NCBI GenBank assembly: GCA_032717465.1
Contig: CM064681.1
Span: 12,220,235 to 12,284,234, forward strand
From: Coenobita brevimanus
Lineage: Eukaryota > Arthropoda > Malacostraca > Decapoda > Coenobitidae
Reading direction: 5' to 3'
DNA: 64,000 nt
A program made the translations under genes and the position numbers. The notes below the pieces were generated by a model, which was not told the origin of the DNA, searched no databases, and was given only the letters and a program-made list of their open reading frames with translations. This document shows, one piece after another, positions 33,712 through 43,323 of this stretch; position 1 is the stretch's first letter; the number at the start of each line of letters is the position of its first letter.

Positions 33712-34422
33712 TCAGGTGCCTTGTACTTTGATATTGATACATAATTTCTGAATGTTACGTGTGTGTTTTTTTATCTTTTCTGGGTGTTGGCTGTACTGTT
33801 GTATAACTCTAGAACCAATTTTAGCTTGGATTCCACTCACAGGTAGGGCGAATTTATAGTCCACACTATCTTTCAGTGCCCCTTCTCTCGCTAGAGCGTC
33901 TGCGCGTTCATTTCCTATGATACCACAATGAGAAGGTGCCCATATGAAGTCCACTGATTTACCATTTTTCTGTATCTCATATACCAGTGCACGTATTCTG
34001 TCAGCCAAAAGTTGGTACTCAGGTGATCTTGACTGCAGAGCCTGTAAAGCGCCGAGGCTGTCAGACACTATAATAGCATCTTCATCTTTTCTTCTTGCCG
34101 TTGCTAAGGCATAGGTTATTGCGAGCATCTCACATTGGGTGACTGAGCTCCCGTCACTGAGACGCATCGATATTGCACCACCCTCTTCCTTCTGTTCTCC
34201 ATACCACGCAACCCCGGAGCCCGCTCGTCCATCTTCCAAGAGGGACCCGTCGGTGTAGTAGATCGTGGAATCCCCTGGGAGACCACTGAGCCTGTGCGGG
34301 AAGTCCTGTCTGAGGAGAGGGGCAGGCGTATCTGCTTTCTTTTTCTGTGGAGTATTAGAGAAGAGGAATTCCGTCCTCTGGGAAAGGGGAGGGGGGCAGG
34401 GTGAACAAAGATTTTCTAACAA
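33712..34422 (-). CDS. RNase H domain of LINE-E
   Basis: An open frame of 236 codons. IYYTDGSLLEDGRAGSGVAW carries the first catalytic Asp (TDGS). VTQCEMLAITYALATA carries the Glu (xxxE). DAIIVSDSLGALQAL carries the second Asp (SDS). WAPSHCGIIGNERADALARE carries the H...N..AD motif. All four acidic positions are present, so the fold may be catalytically intact. The enzyme removes RNA from RNA/DNA hybrids during retrotransposition. The N-terminal about 60 codons are not recognisable RNase H, and the start codon is nominal because the element is truncated. Confidence 0.85.
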   Translation of the reverse strand: MLENLCSPCPPPLSQRTEFLFSNTPQKKKADTPAPLLRQDFPHRLSGLPGDSTIYYTDGSLLEDGRAGSGVAWYGEQKEEGGAISMRLSDGSSVTQCEMLAITYALATARRKDEDAIIVSDSLGALQALQSRSPEYQLLADRIRALVYEIQKNGKSVDFIWAPSHCGIIGNERADALAREGALKDSVDYKFALPVSGIQAKIGSRVIQQYSQHPEKIKKHTRNIQKLCINIKVQGT

Positions 34423-34425
34423 ATG

Positions 34426-35386
34426 TTAGGAATGACCAGTAAAGTTTAGAAACCTCTACACTTGACCATCAGGCATCATTTGGCTGTATGGTTGCCCTCA
34501 ATGCAGCGAATGGTTTCCTGAATCTCGATAATCCTCTTTAATTGTCAGTCAGTGTAGAATTGCCTGAATGTAGCTGACATCGAGCGAAATGGTGGTGGGG
34601 GCCCCCTTCACCTATCTGTCAGTGCATCAATGCAGGACTATTAGATTGTTTCCCTACACTAGATTCATTTCACTGTTTTTAGTCGCAGCATCATATTGTA
34701 TTTTGAATATATTTTCCCCACTATGCCATCGAATCTGAAGAATTTTTTCACTTGCATTAAATCTACACTAAGTCGTTGGCTTTCATAGCTTTAGTTCTTG
34801 TTTGCAGAGGAAATTTCTCAGTAATAGTATCAATTTAGTGGCTCCTTGCTGCAACATTATGAATTTATATTCTCCCTAATTAGATTCAGAGTCCAGCACT
34901 GTACACAGTATGTTTGACATCAACTCTCTATTTGCTTAGGCCTCTGTGATTCAAAATCCCAACATCATCCTTTATCACTTACTTGGCCTCCCCTGTCTAC
35001 TCATTTCTTAGACTGCGGGTCTGTATATCCTCTTAATCAGTCTCCATATCATCATGCCACTTTAATATGCCCTAATCGACCTTTTTCAGTATTTTTTCTT
35101 TGCTTCAACAATTATTTAAAAGTGTCACCCTTCTCCATGTCATATCACCTAACCTCCCGCTTAGTCCTTACTCGCTTTATTTGCAAGACTTAATCTTATT
35201 TTAGTTCCCAGTATTATTTTACAGAACAGGCCTGGTAACCAGTGAACACATTCGAAGCCAACATACCTTCATAAATATCCATCGTCCCATCAACAGACAC
35301 TGATTTGTCTTTCCTCACACTTCTCAGTATTCCAAATACTTTCGCCCTGTCTTCAATCTTTCAGATCCGTGGGTTACTTCTGATGT

Positions 35387-35387
<1 letters not shown>
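34426..35387. other. Intergenic, no recognised feature
   Basis: About 1 kb of AT-rich sequence with no domain or repeat that I can name. Confidence 0.45.

Positions 35388-35424
<37 letters not shown>
35388..35424. repeat. (ATC)n microsatellite
   Basis: Twelve ATC trinucleotide units. Confidence 0.97.
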
Positions 35425-35646
35425 ATTACCACAAGTCCATACTGAAAACGGGTTCCCTCGACTTCCTCCACGAATCCCGTGTCTGTGTCAGTCTCTGTCG
35501 TGTTTTATCTACAGAATTCTCTACCCCATCTCTTCAACTCCTGATTGGCCTTCATCAGCTGCGCTTGCAATATTTTCTAGTCCAGTCAGTCAGCATCTCA
35601 CTCCTGTTATACTATATTCTAGCGATACACCTTGCAGATACCCCTT

Positions 35647-35648
35647 TG

Positions 35649-35729
<81 letters not shown>
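35647..35729. repeat. (TG)n microsatellite
   Basis: About 80 bp of TG repeats with one CG variant near the start. Confidence 0.98.
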
Positions 35730-35734
<5 letters not shown>

Positions 35735-36250
35735 CTTTGACTTCTGTGTACTCTTCCTCATATTGATATTGATCTCGTATCTCTCAGAGGTATTCTTAGC
35801 ATTAATCTCTCCATTCTGTTTACGAGCATATAACTTCATTTTCCAGTGATTTAATCGGTTTTTAGGTTTAACACATACGCCATGACCGGGAGCATGCAGC
35901 CGTTACACTGGTTGTGTAGCATACGTGTTGGCTGGAAACTAATCGTGACGTTTTGTTATCTACCAGATGCTTTCCATCTAAAGATCTCATTTATTTTAAT
36001 GCTCTCAAACTTGAATCCTCTGAAACCTCAACAGTTTGACAGTTGTTATCCTATTTATCTCTATTTCTCAGCCGTTTATTTCTCATCTAACTGTACTGAT
36101 TTACTGAATTTATCACACTCTTACATCTAAAGTGCAACACTCTTCCATTTCTTGCTTCTCAGAAATCTACATCTAAGCAGATTTCAGTGTTCACCACTTC
36201 ATTTGGCGATCCTCTCCGTCTACTGATCCACCAGGCGAACACACATACAT
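35730..36250. other. Intergenic, no recognised feature
   Basis: Unassigned sequence upstream of LINE-C copy 3. Confidence 0.4.
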
Positions 36251-36259
36251 CTTTTCTGT

Positions 36260-38230
36260 CTTTACACGGAGGCCAAGATCGATATATTCCTTCAAAACCG
36301 TTTAGAACTAATAATTCAGAACCTAGATGGTTAAACAACAGATTAAAATCTCTCATAGGCCAAAGGAAAGGAATATATAGAAAAATAAAACGTGGAGAGG
36401 AACACTTACGTAACCGGTACACAATTTTAAATAGAGAAGTAAAGAGGGAGATAAGAAAAGCAAAGAGAAGTTATGAAATTAAGGTTGCCAGTGAATCAAA
36501 AGAAAACCCCAAGGGTTTTTATCAAATGTACCGAACGAAAAATAAAGATAGGATAGGACCACTCAGAACAGAATCAGGTGACATTACCAGTGAAGATAAA
36601 GAAATGTGCTCCATCCTAAATAATTATTTCATATCAGTATTCACCAAGGAAAATCTAAGCCTGGTCCCTCAAGCAGCAAATATTTACCATGAGAATACGG
36701 AAAATATTCTTAGCAAAATAACCATTAGTAAGGAGGACGTATTGAAAGAAATTAATAAGTTAAAACCTCAAAAATCGCCAGGTCCGGACGATATATATGC
36801 AAAAATTATAAAGGAAACCAAAGAAGAATTATGTCAGCCACTTTTAACGTTATTTAATGACTCTTTAAGTTCAGGAGAAGTTCCAGAGGCGTGGAAAACC
36901 GCAAACGTAGTGCCCATCTTTAAAAAGGGTGATAAATCAGCTGCGTCGAATTATCGTCCGATAAGTCTAACGTCAATAGTAGGAAAAATGTTAGAGTCAA
37001 TTTTGGCAAATAAGATTAGAGAACACTGAGAAAAATTTAATCTTATAAACGAAAGTCAGCACGGATTCAGGCAAGGACGATCCTGCCTCACAAATTTGTT
37101 GTCATTCTACTCGGAGGTCTATGAGGCAGTAGATAGCGATAAAGCTTACGATGTTATTTATCTGGACTTTAGTAAAGCTTTTGATAGGGTCCCACACGAA
37201 AGGTTAGTTAGAAAGGTTCGAGCACACGGTATAGACGGCGATATCTTAAAATGGATAGAATCCTGGCTGAAAGGACGAAAGCAGAGAGTATTAATAAATG
37301 GAACTAAGTCGGACTGGGGATTAGTAACTAGCGGTGTACCACAGGGTTCAGTACTCGGTCCCTTATTATTTATCATATATATAAATGATCTAGACTTAGG
37401 AGTCAATAGCAGCATCAGCAAATTTGCCGACGATACAAAAATAAGGCGTATCATTAACTCGACTGACGATTGCCATAACTTACAAAAAGACCTCGATACA
37501 TTGTCCAAATGGTCTAAAACTTGGCAAATGGAATTTAACGTTGAAAAATGTAAAGTACTTAACGTAGGCAAGACCATTGGAGATACTAAATACAGCTTAG
37601 ATAACAAAGAAATTAGCAAATCGGAATGCGAGAGATCTAGGAGTTATGATTAGTAACGACCTTAAACCAAGGCAACAGTGCATTAATGCGAGAAATAAAG
37701 CAAATAGGGTCCTAGGATTTATTTCGAGAAGCGTGAGCAATAGATCATCTAAAGTAATACTAAAACTTTATCTAGCATTAGTAAGGCCACATTTAGACTA
37801 CGGAGTACAATTCTGGTGTCCTTACTATAGAATGGATATTAATTCGTTAGAAAATGTACAGAGAAGAATGACTAAAATGATACATGACGTCTGGAACCTG
37901 TCATATGATGTCAGACTGAAAAGACTAAGTCTGCATTCGCTAGAGAGGCGTTGAGTAAGGGGAGACTTAATTGAGGTGTTTAAGTGGATGAATGGTATAA
38001 ATAAGGGAGATATTAGCAAGGTACTTAAAGTGAGCATACAGGATAGAACTAGAAATAATGGTTTCAAACTAGAAAAATTCCGTTTCAGAAAGAAAATAGG
38101 TAGAAATTGGTTTGGTAATAGAGTAGTAGACGAATGGAATAAGCTACCTAGTAAAGTAGTTGCTGCCTCTTCCATTGAGAGTTTCAAGCATAGGCTAGAT
38201 AAGCATATGACAAATAAGGGGTGGATATAG
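36260..38230 (+). pseudogene. LINE-C copy 3 reverse transcriptase
   Basis: Same RT motifs as copy 1, including LDFSKAFDRVPHERL and SKFADDTKIRR with both aspartates. Lesions differ from copy 1: a TGA at 37,027-37,029 just after ANKIREH, a 2-bp deletion near 37,632 (GCGAGAGATC against GCGAGAGAGATC in copy 1), and a TGA at 37,953-37,955 in LHSLERR. Independent lesions mean each copy died separately after insertion. The protein end KHMTNKGWI at 38,230 is shared. Confidence 0.88.
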
Positions 38231-38545
38231 AATAAAGAAAATCTTATAACCAATACTAATTCAAAAATTTTTTCTTTTCAGGTTACACTGTGATAGTCTC
38301 TATTCTCCTTTCACACTTTCCTGTAAAATGTCCACGCCAGTTTTTCCATACGGCGTGGTGTTCTTTCTGACTTTTTCCTGCCGGCTTCGGCTGGAGGGTT
38401 TGGAGGGCGGGGGAGAGCCTTCTTCTTTGCTATCCTTATCTCATTCTAGTAGTTCAGTTACTCTTCTAGGAGCTGCCTAGCATGGGCCAACCGGCCTACT
38501 GCAGTTATCCTCTCTTCTTATGTTCTTATGTTCTTATGTTTAGCA
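36260..38545 (+). mobile_element. LINE-C copy 3, longest copy
   Basis: Plus-strand LINE-C copy extending about 0.65 kb further 5' than copy 1. It includes the linker between endonuclease and RT (RWLNNRLKSLIGQRKGIYRK, EVKREIRKAKRSYEIKV). It ends in three TTCTTATG-type octamers at about 38,515-38,542. Very close to copies 1 and 2, which suggests recent family activity. Confidence 0.9.
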
Positions 38546-38969
38546 GTGTATAAATGTTTATACAGCACCCTTCCTGTACCCTTGACAGTCTTAGAGAAAG
38601 CATCGACATCAGTACTTTGCCTCACACTTACAATTTATCCTTCTGCTTGCTCTTTAAATCATTCTTTCTTTTGGTTTCCACAGATTTCAGCTTTATTGGA
38701 GCCACCTGTCCTGTTTTTACTGAAAAGTCCGTGGACTCTCTCAACAACCATCGTCTCTGGCGTTGCAGCACTGGTGACTGGAATACCCTCAGGCATTACA
38801 TACTGGACTTCCCCGGTAATTTTTGTTGCGTCCATGACTTGAACCATCTGAATGACCTTCTCGACCACGGAAGATAGTATTCCTTTTCCAGATCCTCTGA
38901 CTAATTTCATCAAGCATATATTTGATGAAGCTTGTTCTAAGTGTCCATACCAAGGTGACCTTCAAAAGT

Positions 38970-38970
<1 letters not shown>
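38546..38970 (-). other. Unassigned region with 84-codon minus frame
   Basis: The minus frame 38,913-38,659 has balanced, protein-like composition (for example VVEKVIQMVQVMDATKITGE and MPEGIPVTSAATPETMVVE). I recognise no family. It could be a host exon or part of an unrecognised repeat. Splice signals are not compelling. Confidence 0.3.
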
Positions 38971-39018
<48 letters not shown>

Positions 39019-39100
39019 GAGGCAATTATGTGTGTGTCAATGCACGAGCCAACGTTTTAACTGCGTGTGTGTGTATGTGTACAGTATGTGTATATGTGCT
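38971..39100. repeat. (GT)n with a VNTR unit
   Basis: GT repeats (38,971-39,013), then one copy of a unit containing GAAAGGAGGCAATTATG and GAGCCAACGTTTTAACTG. The same unit recurs four times at 40,365-40,700. Confidence 0.85.
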
Positions 39101-39990
39101 TGCTTGTCTGGTGGAGGAAGGAGGAAAAGTGGGATTGGTAATAACTTCTGGAAAGTCTGAAATTATTAATATGAACGTGAAGAACCAAATCGATTGTGTA
39201 ATTGGGAATTATGTGGTGAAGAATGTAGAAAATTTTAAATATCTGGGAACGATTGAGGTGGAGGGATGGAGTTGGGAGGTATATGAGGGAGGGGGAAGTG
39301 AGTTGGGGGGAAGGTAGTCAAATGGTGGGTGACAGAGCGACTTGGAGACGTTGTGTCTGCGGCCACCCTTTGAGGGATTCGGGTGTCGGGCTATAGATAG
39401 ATAGGTAGATAGATTGTATCACCTAATGGATCATTAAACAATGAAATTGAAAAGAGGATTAGACAGGCTTGGCGAACTGTTGGAATGTTGGAATCCGTTT
39501 GGAATAATAATATGCTTTCGATGCATACTAAAGTAAAAATTTACAAGTCCATGGTTAGATCAATTGTAATTTATAGGCATGAGTCATGGTACAGTACAAT
39601 TGCAACAGATCAGAAAGTATTAGGATTTGAGAATAAAATACTGAGAGGGACTCTTGGAGTAAAGTGGCAAGACAGAGTTCCAAATGAAAGAGTAAGGGAT
39701 ATTACGAGAATGGAACCAGTTGATGAATATGTGAGACTGTCTCGCTGGAAATGGCTGGGGCACATATAAAGAAAAGAAGGCAGCTTAATACAGCATGTGC
39801 CGGAGAGGACTGCTAACGGAAGAAGAGGCAGAGGTAGGCCGAGGGAAACCTGGTTGAGGACAATGAAAAGAGAAGCAGGAGAGGACTGTTGGTGGGACCT
39901 GAAGGGGATGGCAAGAGACAAATATTGGTGGAGAGAGTTCATCCAGGCCATATGCATCCCGTGGCGTGCCACAGGAAATGATTGATTGAT
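39100..39990 (+). mobile_element. LINE-H RT 3' fragment, split by a LINE-D1 insertion
   Basis: Plus-strand LINE fragment in two parts (39,100-39,254 and 39,416-39,990). The first part ends in NVENFKYLGTI; the second continues with SLNNEIEKRIRQAW, YKSMVRSIVIYRHESW, GFENKILRGTLGVKWQDRV, LSRWKWLGHI and GRRGRGRPRETWLRTMKRE. These are the thumb, connection and C-terminal parts of a LINE RT. The frame fits once the 161-bp insert and one duplicated short target are discounted. Confidence 0.85.
39255..39415 (+). mobile_element. LINE-D1 3' fragment nested in LINE-H
   Basis: 161 bp matching the last part of LINE-D1 (16,095-16,245): GAGGTGGAGGGATG, TGACAGAGCGACTTGGAG, GCGGCCACCCTTTG and the (ATAG)n tail. 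GATTG precedes it (39,250-39,254) and also follows the tail, consistent with a short target-site duplication. Confidence 0.85.
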
Positions 39991-39992
39991 TA

Positions 39993-40054
<62 letters not shown>
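39993..40054. repeat. (GT)n microsatellite
   Basis: About 60 bp of GT repeats. On the minus strand it is the (CA)n tail of the LINE-A copy 3 that follows. Confidence 0.97.
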
Positions 40055-40057
<3 letters not shown>

Positions 40058-40360
40058 ATGCGAGGAAGAAGGAACCAAAGGCCACGAGCGCGCAATAACA
40101 GTTCCCTCCAAGAGAAAAACAAAATACAATAGAGAGCCAAATTCAAGATCCGATCATTTCGAGATGCCTGGACACACTGCGTTTGAAAGACTGGAGATCA
40201 TAGGCAGCAGGAAATACAGACAGAGGGAGACAGTTCCAGAGTTGACATGTTGCATGAGGGACTGGGAGTAACGGTTAACTCTTGCATTAGAGAGTTGGAC
40301 AGAAAAGGGATGAGAGTTTGCTGCTAGACGGGGGCTACACTTCCGTCGTAGAGGTGGAGG
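40055..40360 (-). mobile_element. LINE-A copy 3, 3' end only
   Basis: About 300 bp nearly identical to 1,128-1,432 of LINE-A copy 1, on the minus strand, strongly 5'-truncated. It encodes only the last codons of the RT C-terminal region (the HPFSVQLSNARVNRYSQSL block) and the 3' UTR. Confidence 0.9.
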
Positions 40361-40418
40361 AATGTGCGTGAAAGGAGGCAATTATGTGTGTGTACATGCG
40401 CGAGCCAAACGTTTTAAC

Positions 40419-40474
<56 letters not shown>

Positions 40475-40616
40475 GATGCATTTATGTGTGTGTACAGTAC
40501 ATGAGCGAGCCAAACGTTTTTACAGCGTGTGTGTGTATGTGTGTGTGTGAAAGGATGCATTTATGTGTGTGTACAGTATATGAGCGAGCCAAACGTTTTT
40601 AACTGCGCTCGCTCGC

Positions 40617-40654
<38 letters not shown>

Positions 40655-40700
40655 ATGAAAGGATGCACTTATGTGTGTGTACACGCACGAGCCAAACGTT
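40361..40700. repeat. ~80-105 bp VNTR with embedded (GT)n
   Basis: Four tandem units (starting about 40,367, 40,471, 40,549 and 40,656). Each has GAAAGGATGCATTTATG, a GTGTGTACA link and GAGCCAAACGTTTT, separated by GT runs of different lengths. A fifth unit lies at 39,015, on the far side of LINE-H and LINE-A copy 3. Confidence 0.88.
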
Positions 40701-40739
40701 TTCCTAGAATATGTCTGGGAGGATTACATCATGGAAATT

Positions 40740-41360
40740 TCCACCGCAGCCTTCTCTCGTTGCTCCTCCTCCCCCTCCCCCTGCTGTTCCCCCTCCTCCT
40801 TGATTATTTTCCTACTTCCCCACCTCTCGTTTCTTCATCATTCTTCCCCTTCGCCAGCTTTGTTCTTCCATCTTTCTTTCTTCCTGAGCTACTTCCCTCA
40901 TCTCCCTATTTTTCCCTTCTTTCTGCCTTTTCCCTCCTTTTTTTACCCTTCCCTTGATTAATCTTTGTCCAACAACACTTTCGCTCTCCTTGTCCGTACT
41001 CTTCCTCCCATCCCCCTTGTCCTTTCTCTTAGTCTTTCCAAATTCTTCTATTTCGCTATTTCCTCGCTAACCCATCTCCTTGGTTCATTATTTTGTCCTC
41101 TCAACTTTTTTCTTGTGGTTTTTCCTCTCCACTCGCTTTCCTTACTAATTCTCTTTTCCTCCCAGTCTCTCTTCTCTTCTCCTCTCTTTCCCTACCTTGG
41201 CTCCATTCTCTAGTCTCTTTCTTTCTTTCTTTCTTCTCGCCGTTGCTCCAACTTGCCATTTTCTGCTGTTTGCCTTCTTATTCTTCCACTTTTCTTTCAT
41301 CTCTTTTTCAGTTAATATAATTCTTTCCCTTCCCACCTCTCTTCCCTTCTCTCTATTATG
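40740..41360. repeat. Polypyrimidine tract (CTCC/TTTC-rich)
   Basis: About 600 bp of C/T-rich plus strand without a clear unit. Long open frames rich in Ser/Phe/Leu/Pro here are composition artefacts. Confidence 0.85.
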
Positions 41361-41367
41361 TTTTAAC

Positions 41368-41369
<2 letters not shown>

Positions 41370-41459
<90 letters not shown>
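41370..41459. repeat. (GT)n microsatellite
   Basis: 90 bp of uninterrupted GT repeats. Confidence 0.98.
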
Positions 41460-41461
<2 letters not shown>

Positions 41462-41469
41462 CACAATAA

Positions 41470-42330
41470 CCGAAACAGTTTTTGTCTGATTTTAACTAAA
41501 CATCGAAAAGGGTTGTTGGTATGATAGTGAGGGAACTTGTTTTTGAGGAGAGCAGGTCAAGGGTTAAGGTCACAGGGTTACTTCAAACGCTGGCCCAGCA
41601 AAGCCAACTTAGTTTTTTTTTTCTTTCTTTCTTTTTTTTAATGGAACTTAGATCAAACTTGGGAGAAGAGATCGAGGTAAGGCAGATGTGAAGTGACTCG
41701 GGTTTTAAAACAATCATTCAACGGCCAAGGTCACAGGTCAAGGTCACATGGCAAGGTCAACCGAAACAATATTTATCCAATTTTAACAAAGGTTTGTGGA
41801 ACGGTGGAGAACAAAAGAAGAATAAAAGAATTCGATTTCAAGATAATCAGTCAATGATAATGGTAAAAGGGAAAGGTAAAATGTCAAGACCACAGGACAA
41901 GGTCAACACACACAGCATTGTTCGGACCTGAACAAAGCTGGGTGGGAGGCGAGAAGGGTTTCATTTTTTAAAACAATCAGTCAAGCGTCAGTGTCACAGA
42001 GCAAGGTCATGTCCCGACCGGTGAGTATATGTATGAACAAAATGTCAGATTCTGATCAAACTTGGAGGATGAATTAAGGATCACTCAAAAGACTTGTCTC
42101 TTCTTTCTTTTTAGAACAATGTGTCAGAGATCAGAGTCACATGGCAAGGTCAACTTGTACAGTTTACATCTAATTCAGACTAAACTTTGTGGAAGGGATC
42201 AGCTAAAAACTTGGATATAGAGAATCTGTTATGAAAACAAACGAAGGTCAATTCACAGGGAAAGGTCAATAGTCAAAGTCATTGGTCAAAGTGACCTCAT
42301 TCAGCAGTGATCTGAGTTGAACCAATGTTA
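41470..42330. repeat. AAGGTCA-rich dispersed repeat, large copy
   Basis: Five to six degenerate units with AAGGTCACAGGTCAAGGTCA-type runs (densest at 41,722-41,762), ACTTGGxxGA and AAACAATCAGTCAA(C/G) phrases. Same family as 13.4-14.3 kb. Not coding. Confidence 0.7.
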
Positions 42331-42383
42331 GTGGAAACTTTAAGATTTAGGCTAGAATTAAAATATTCCATTTTGTCTAATCT

Positions 42384-42384
<1 letters not shown>

Positions 42385-42451
<67 letters not shown>

Positions 42452-42452
42452 T
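42385..42452. repeat. (CA)n/(TA)n target of LTR element
   Basis: CA repeats then TA repeats. The LTR retrotransposon has inserted into the TA part; TA repeats resume at 48,868 on its far side. Confidence 0.97.
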
Positions 42453-43242
42453 TGTTACATAGCCTATGATTTCATCATCCTTTGTTTAATTTTAACGCAC
42501 AGTATGCTGCATGTTTGATCACGAGCGTGTTCTGCCTCAGTCCCCCCCTTCTACCGTTATAGTAGAGTAAGTCGTTCTTTCTGTTGTTCAGAGCGGGATT
42601 GTTAACTCTTTGTCCCCATGGCTTCATTTGCGCGTCCTTCTTACAAGTTGTATCAAACTCTGCTGGCCCCTATATAATGAGCTCAGTCTCTGCATCATTG
42701 CCACTTAGATCTGCTCCTCATTTTGTTCACATCTCTGTCCTCCCCTGTACAGTTATTGTTGTGAGTGCTCAGGAAGTCTCCAACCATCTAGCAGCTGTGT
42801 GGTTTGAGTATGGCTGTTGTTGCATTTTTTCTTGTGCTGTGTAGCATAGGGTTAATTCTTGGGCCTAGTGAGTTTTTTTTTGTGATTTATGTAAGGGTTC
42901 TTTTTGTCAGTCATTTTTGATAATATTTTGTATCTGTAATAATTTATCTTGCATTAACTGAGCATTACCCAGTGTATTTTCATTTTATCAGGGCTGACTT
43001 AGGTAAATTTACTCTTGCAAATTTCATGTTAATAGAGGCTATTGCAGTTAACCATATATTTAACCTGTTTTTTTTGCCATTACATTATCCTTATGAGTCC
43101 TGAATGTTTTGTTGTTAGTTTGAGCATTAAACTTTAACTTGTAATTTTACCTCTTTTGTTTTGAACCTGGAATTTTACGGGACAGTAGTGACTTTTAGTA
43201 TTCTCACTTAAAGTGTACATTATCTTTCTCTGTTCCGTAACA
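42453..43242 (+). repeat. 5' LTR of copy 1
   Basis: 790 bp starting TGTTACATAGCC and ending CCGTAACA. It contains a TATATAA at about 42,670 that could serve as promoter TATA. It differs from the 3' LTR by a handful of substitutions and a 4-bp indel near 43,150, so insertion is fairly recent. Confidence 0.95.
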
Positions 43243-43248
43243 TAAATT

Positions 43249-43258
43249 TGGCGACCTC
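43249..43258 (+). other. Primer-binding site
   Basis: TGGCGACCTC starts seven bases after the 5' LTR. A TGG start pairs with a tRNA CCA end, and the TGGCGACC core resembles sites used with tRNA-Arg in some Gypsy elements. The tRNA identity is inference. Confidence 0.6.
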
Positions 43259-43323
43259 TTATCAGGATATTCAGGATATTATCATAAGGATATTGCTCGA
43301 TATTTTGTGACTGTGATTTATTC

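Larger units (their letters stand above)
33403..34425 (-). mobile_element. LINE-E fragment with RNase H domain
   Basis: 3' part of a minus-strand non-LTR element of the RNase H-bearing type (I/jockey group relatives). An RNase H ORF is followed by a linker and a zinc-knuckle-like C-terminus. The RT and endonuclease are not in the window, so it is 5'-truncated at about 34,425. Confidence 0.8.
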
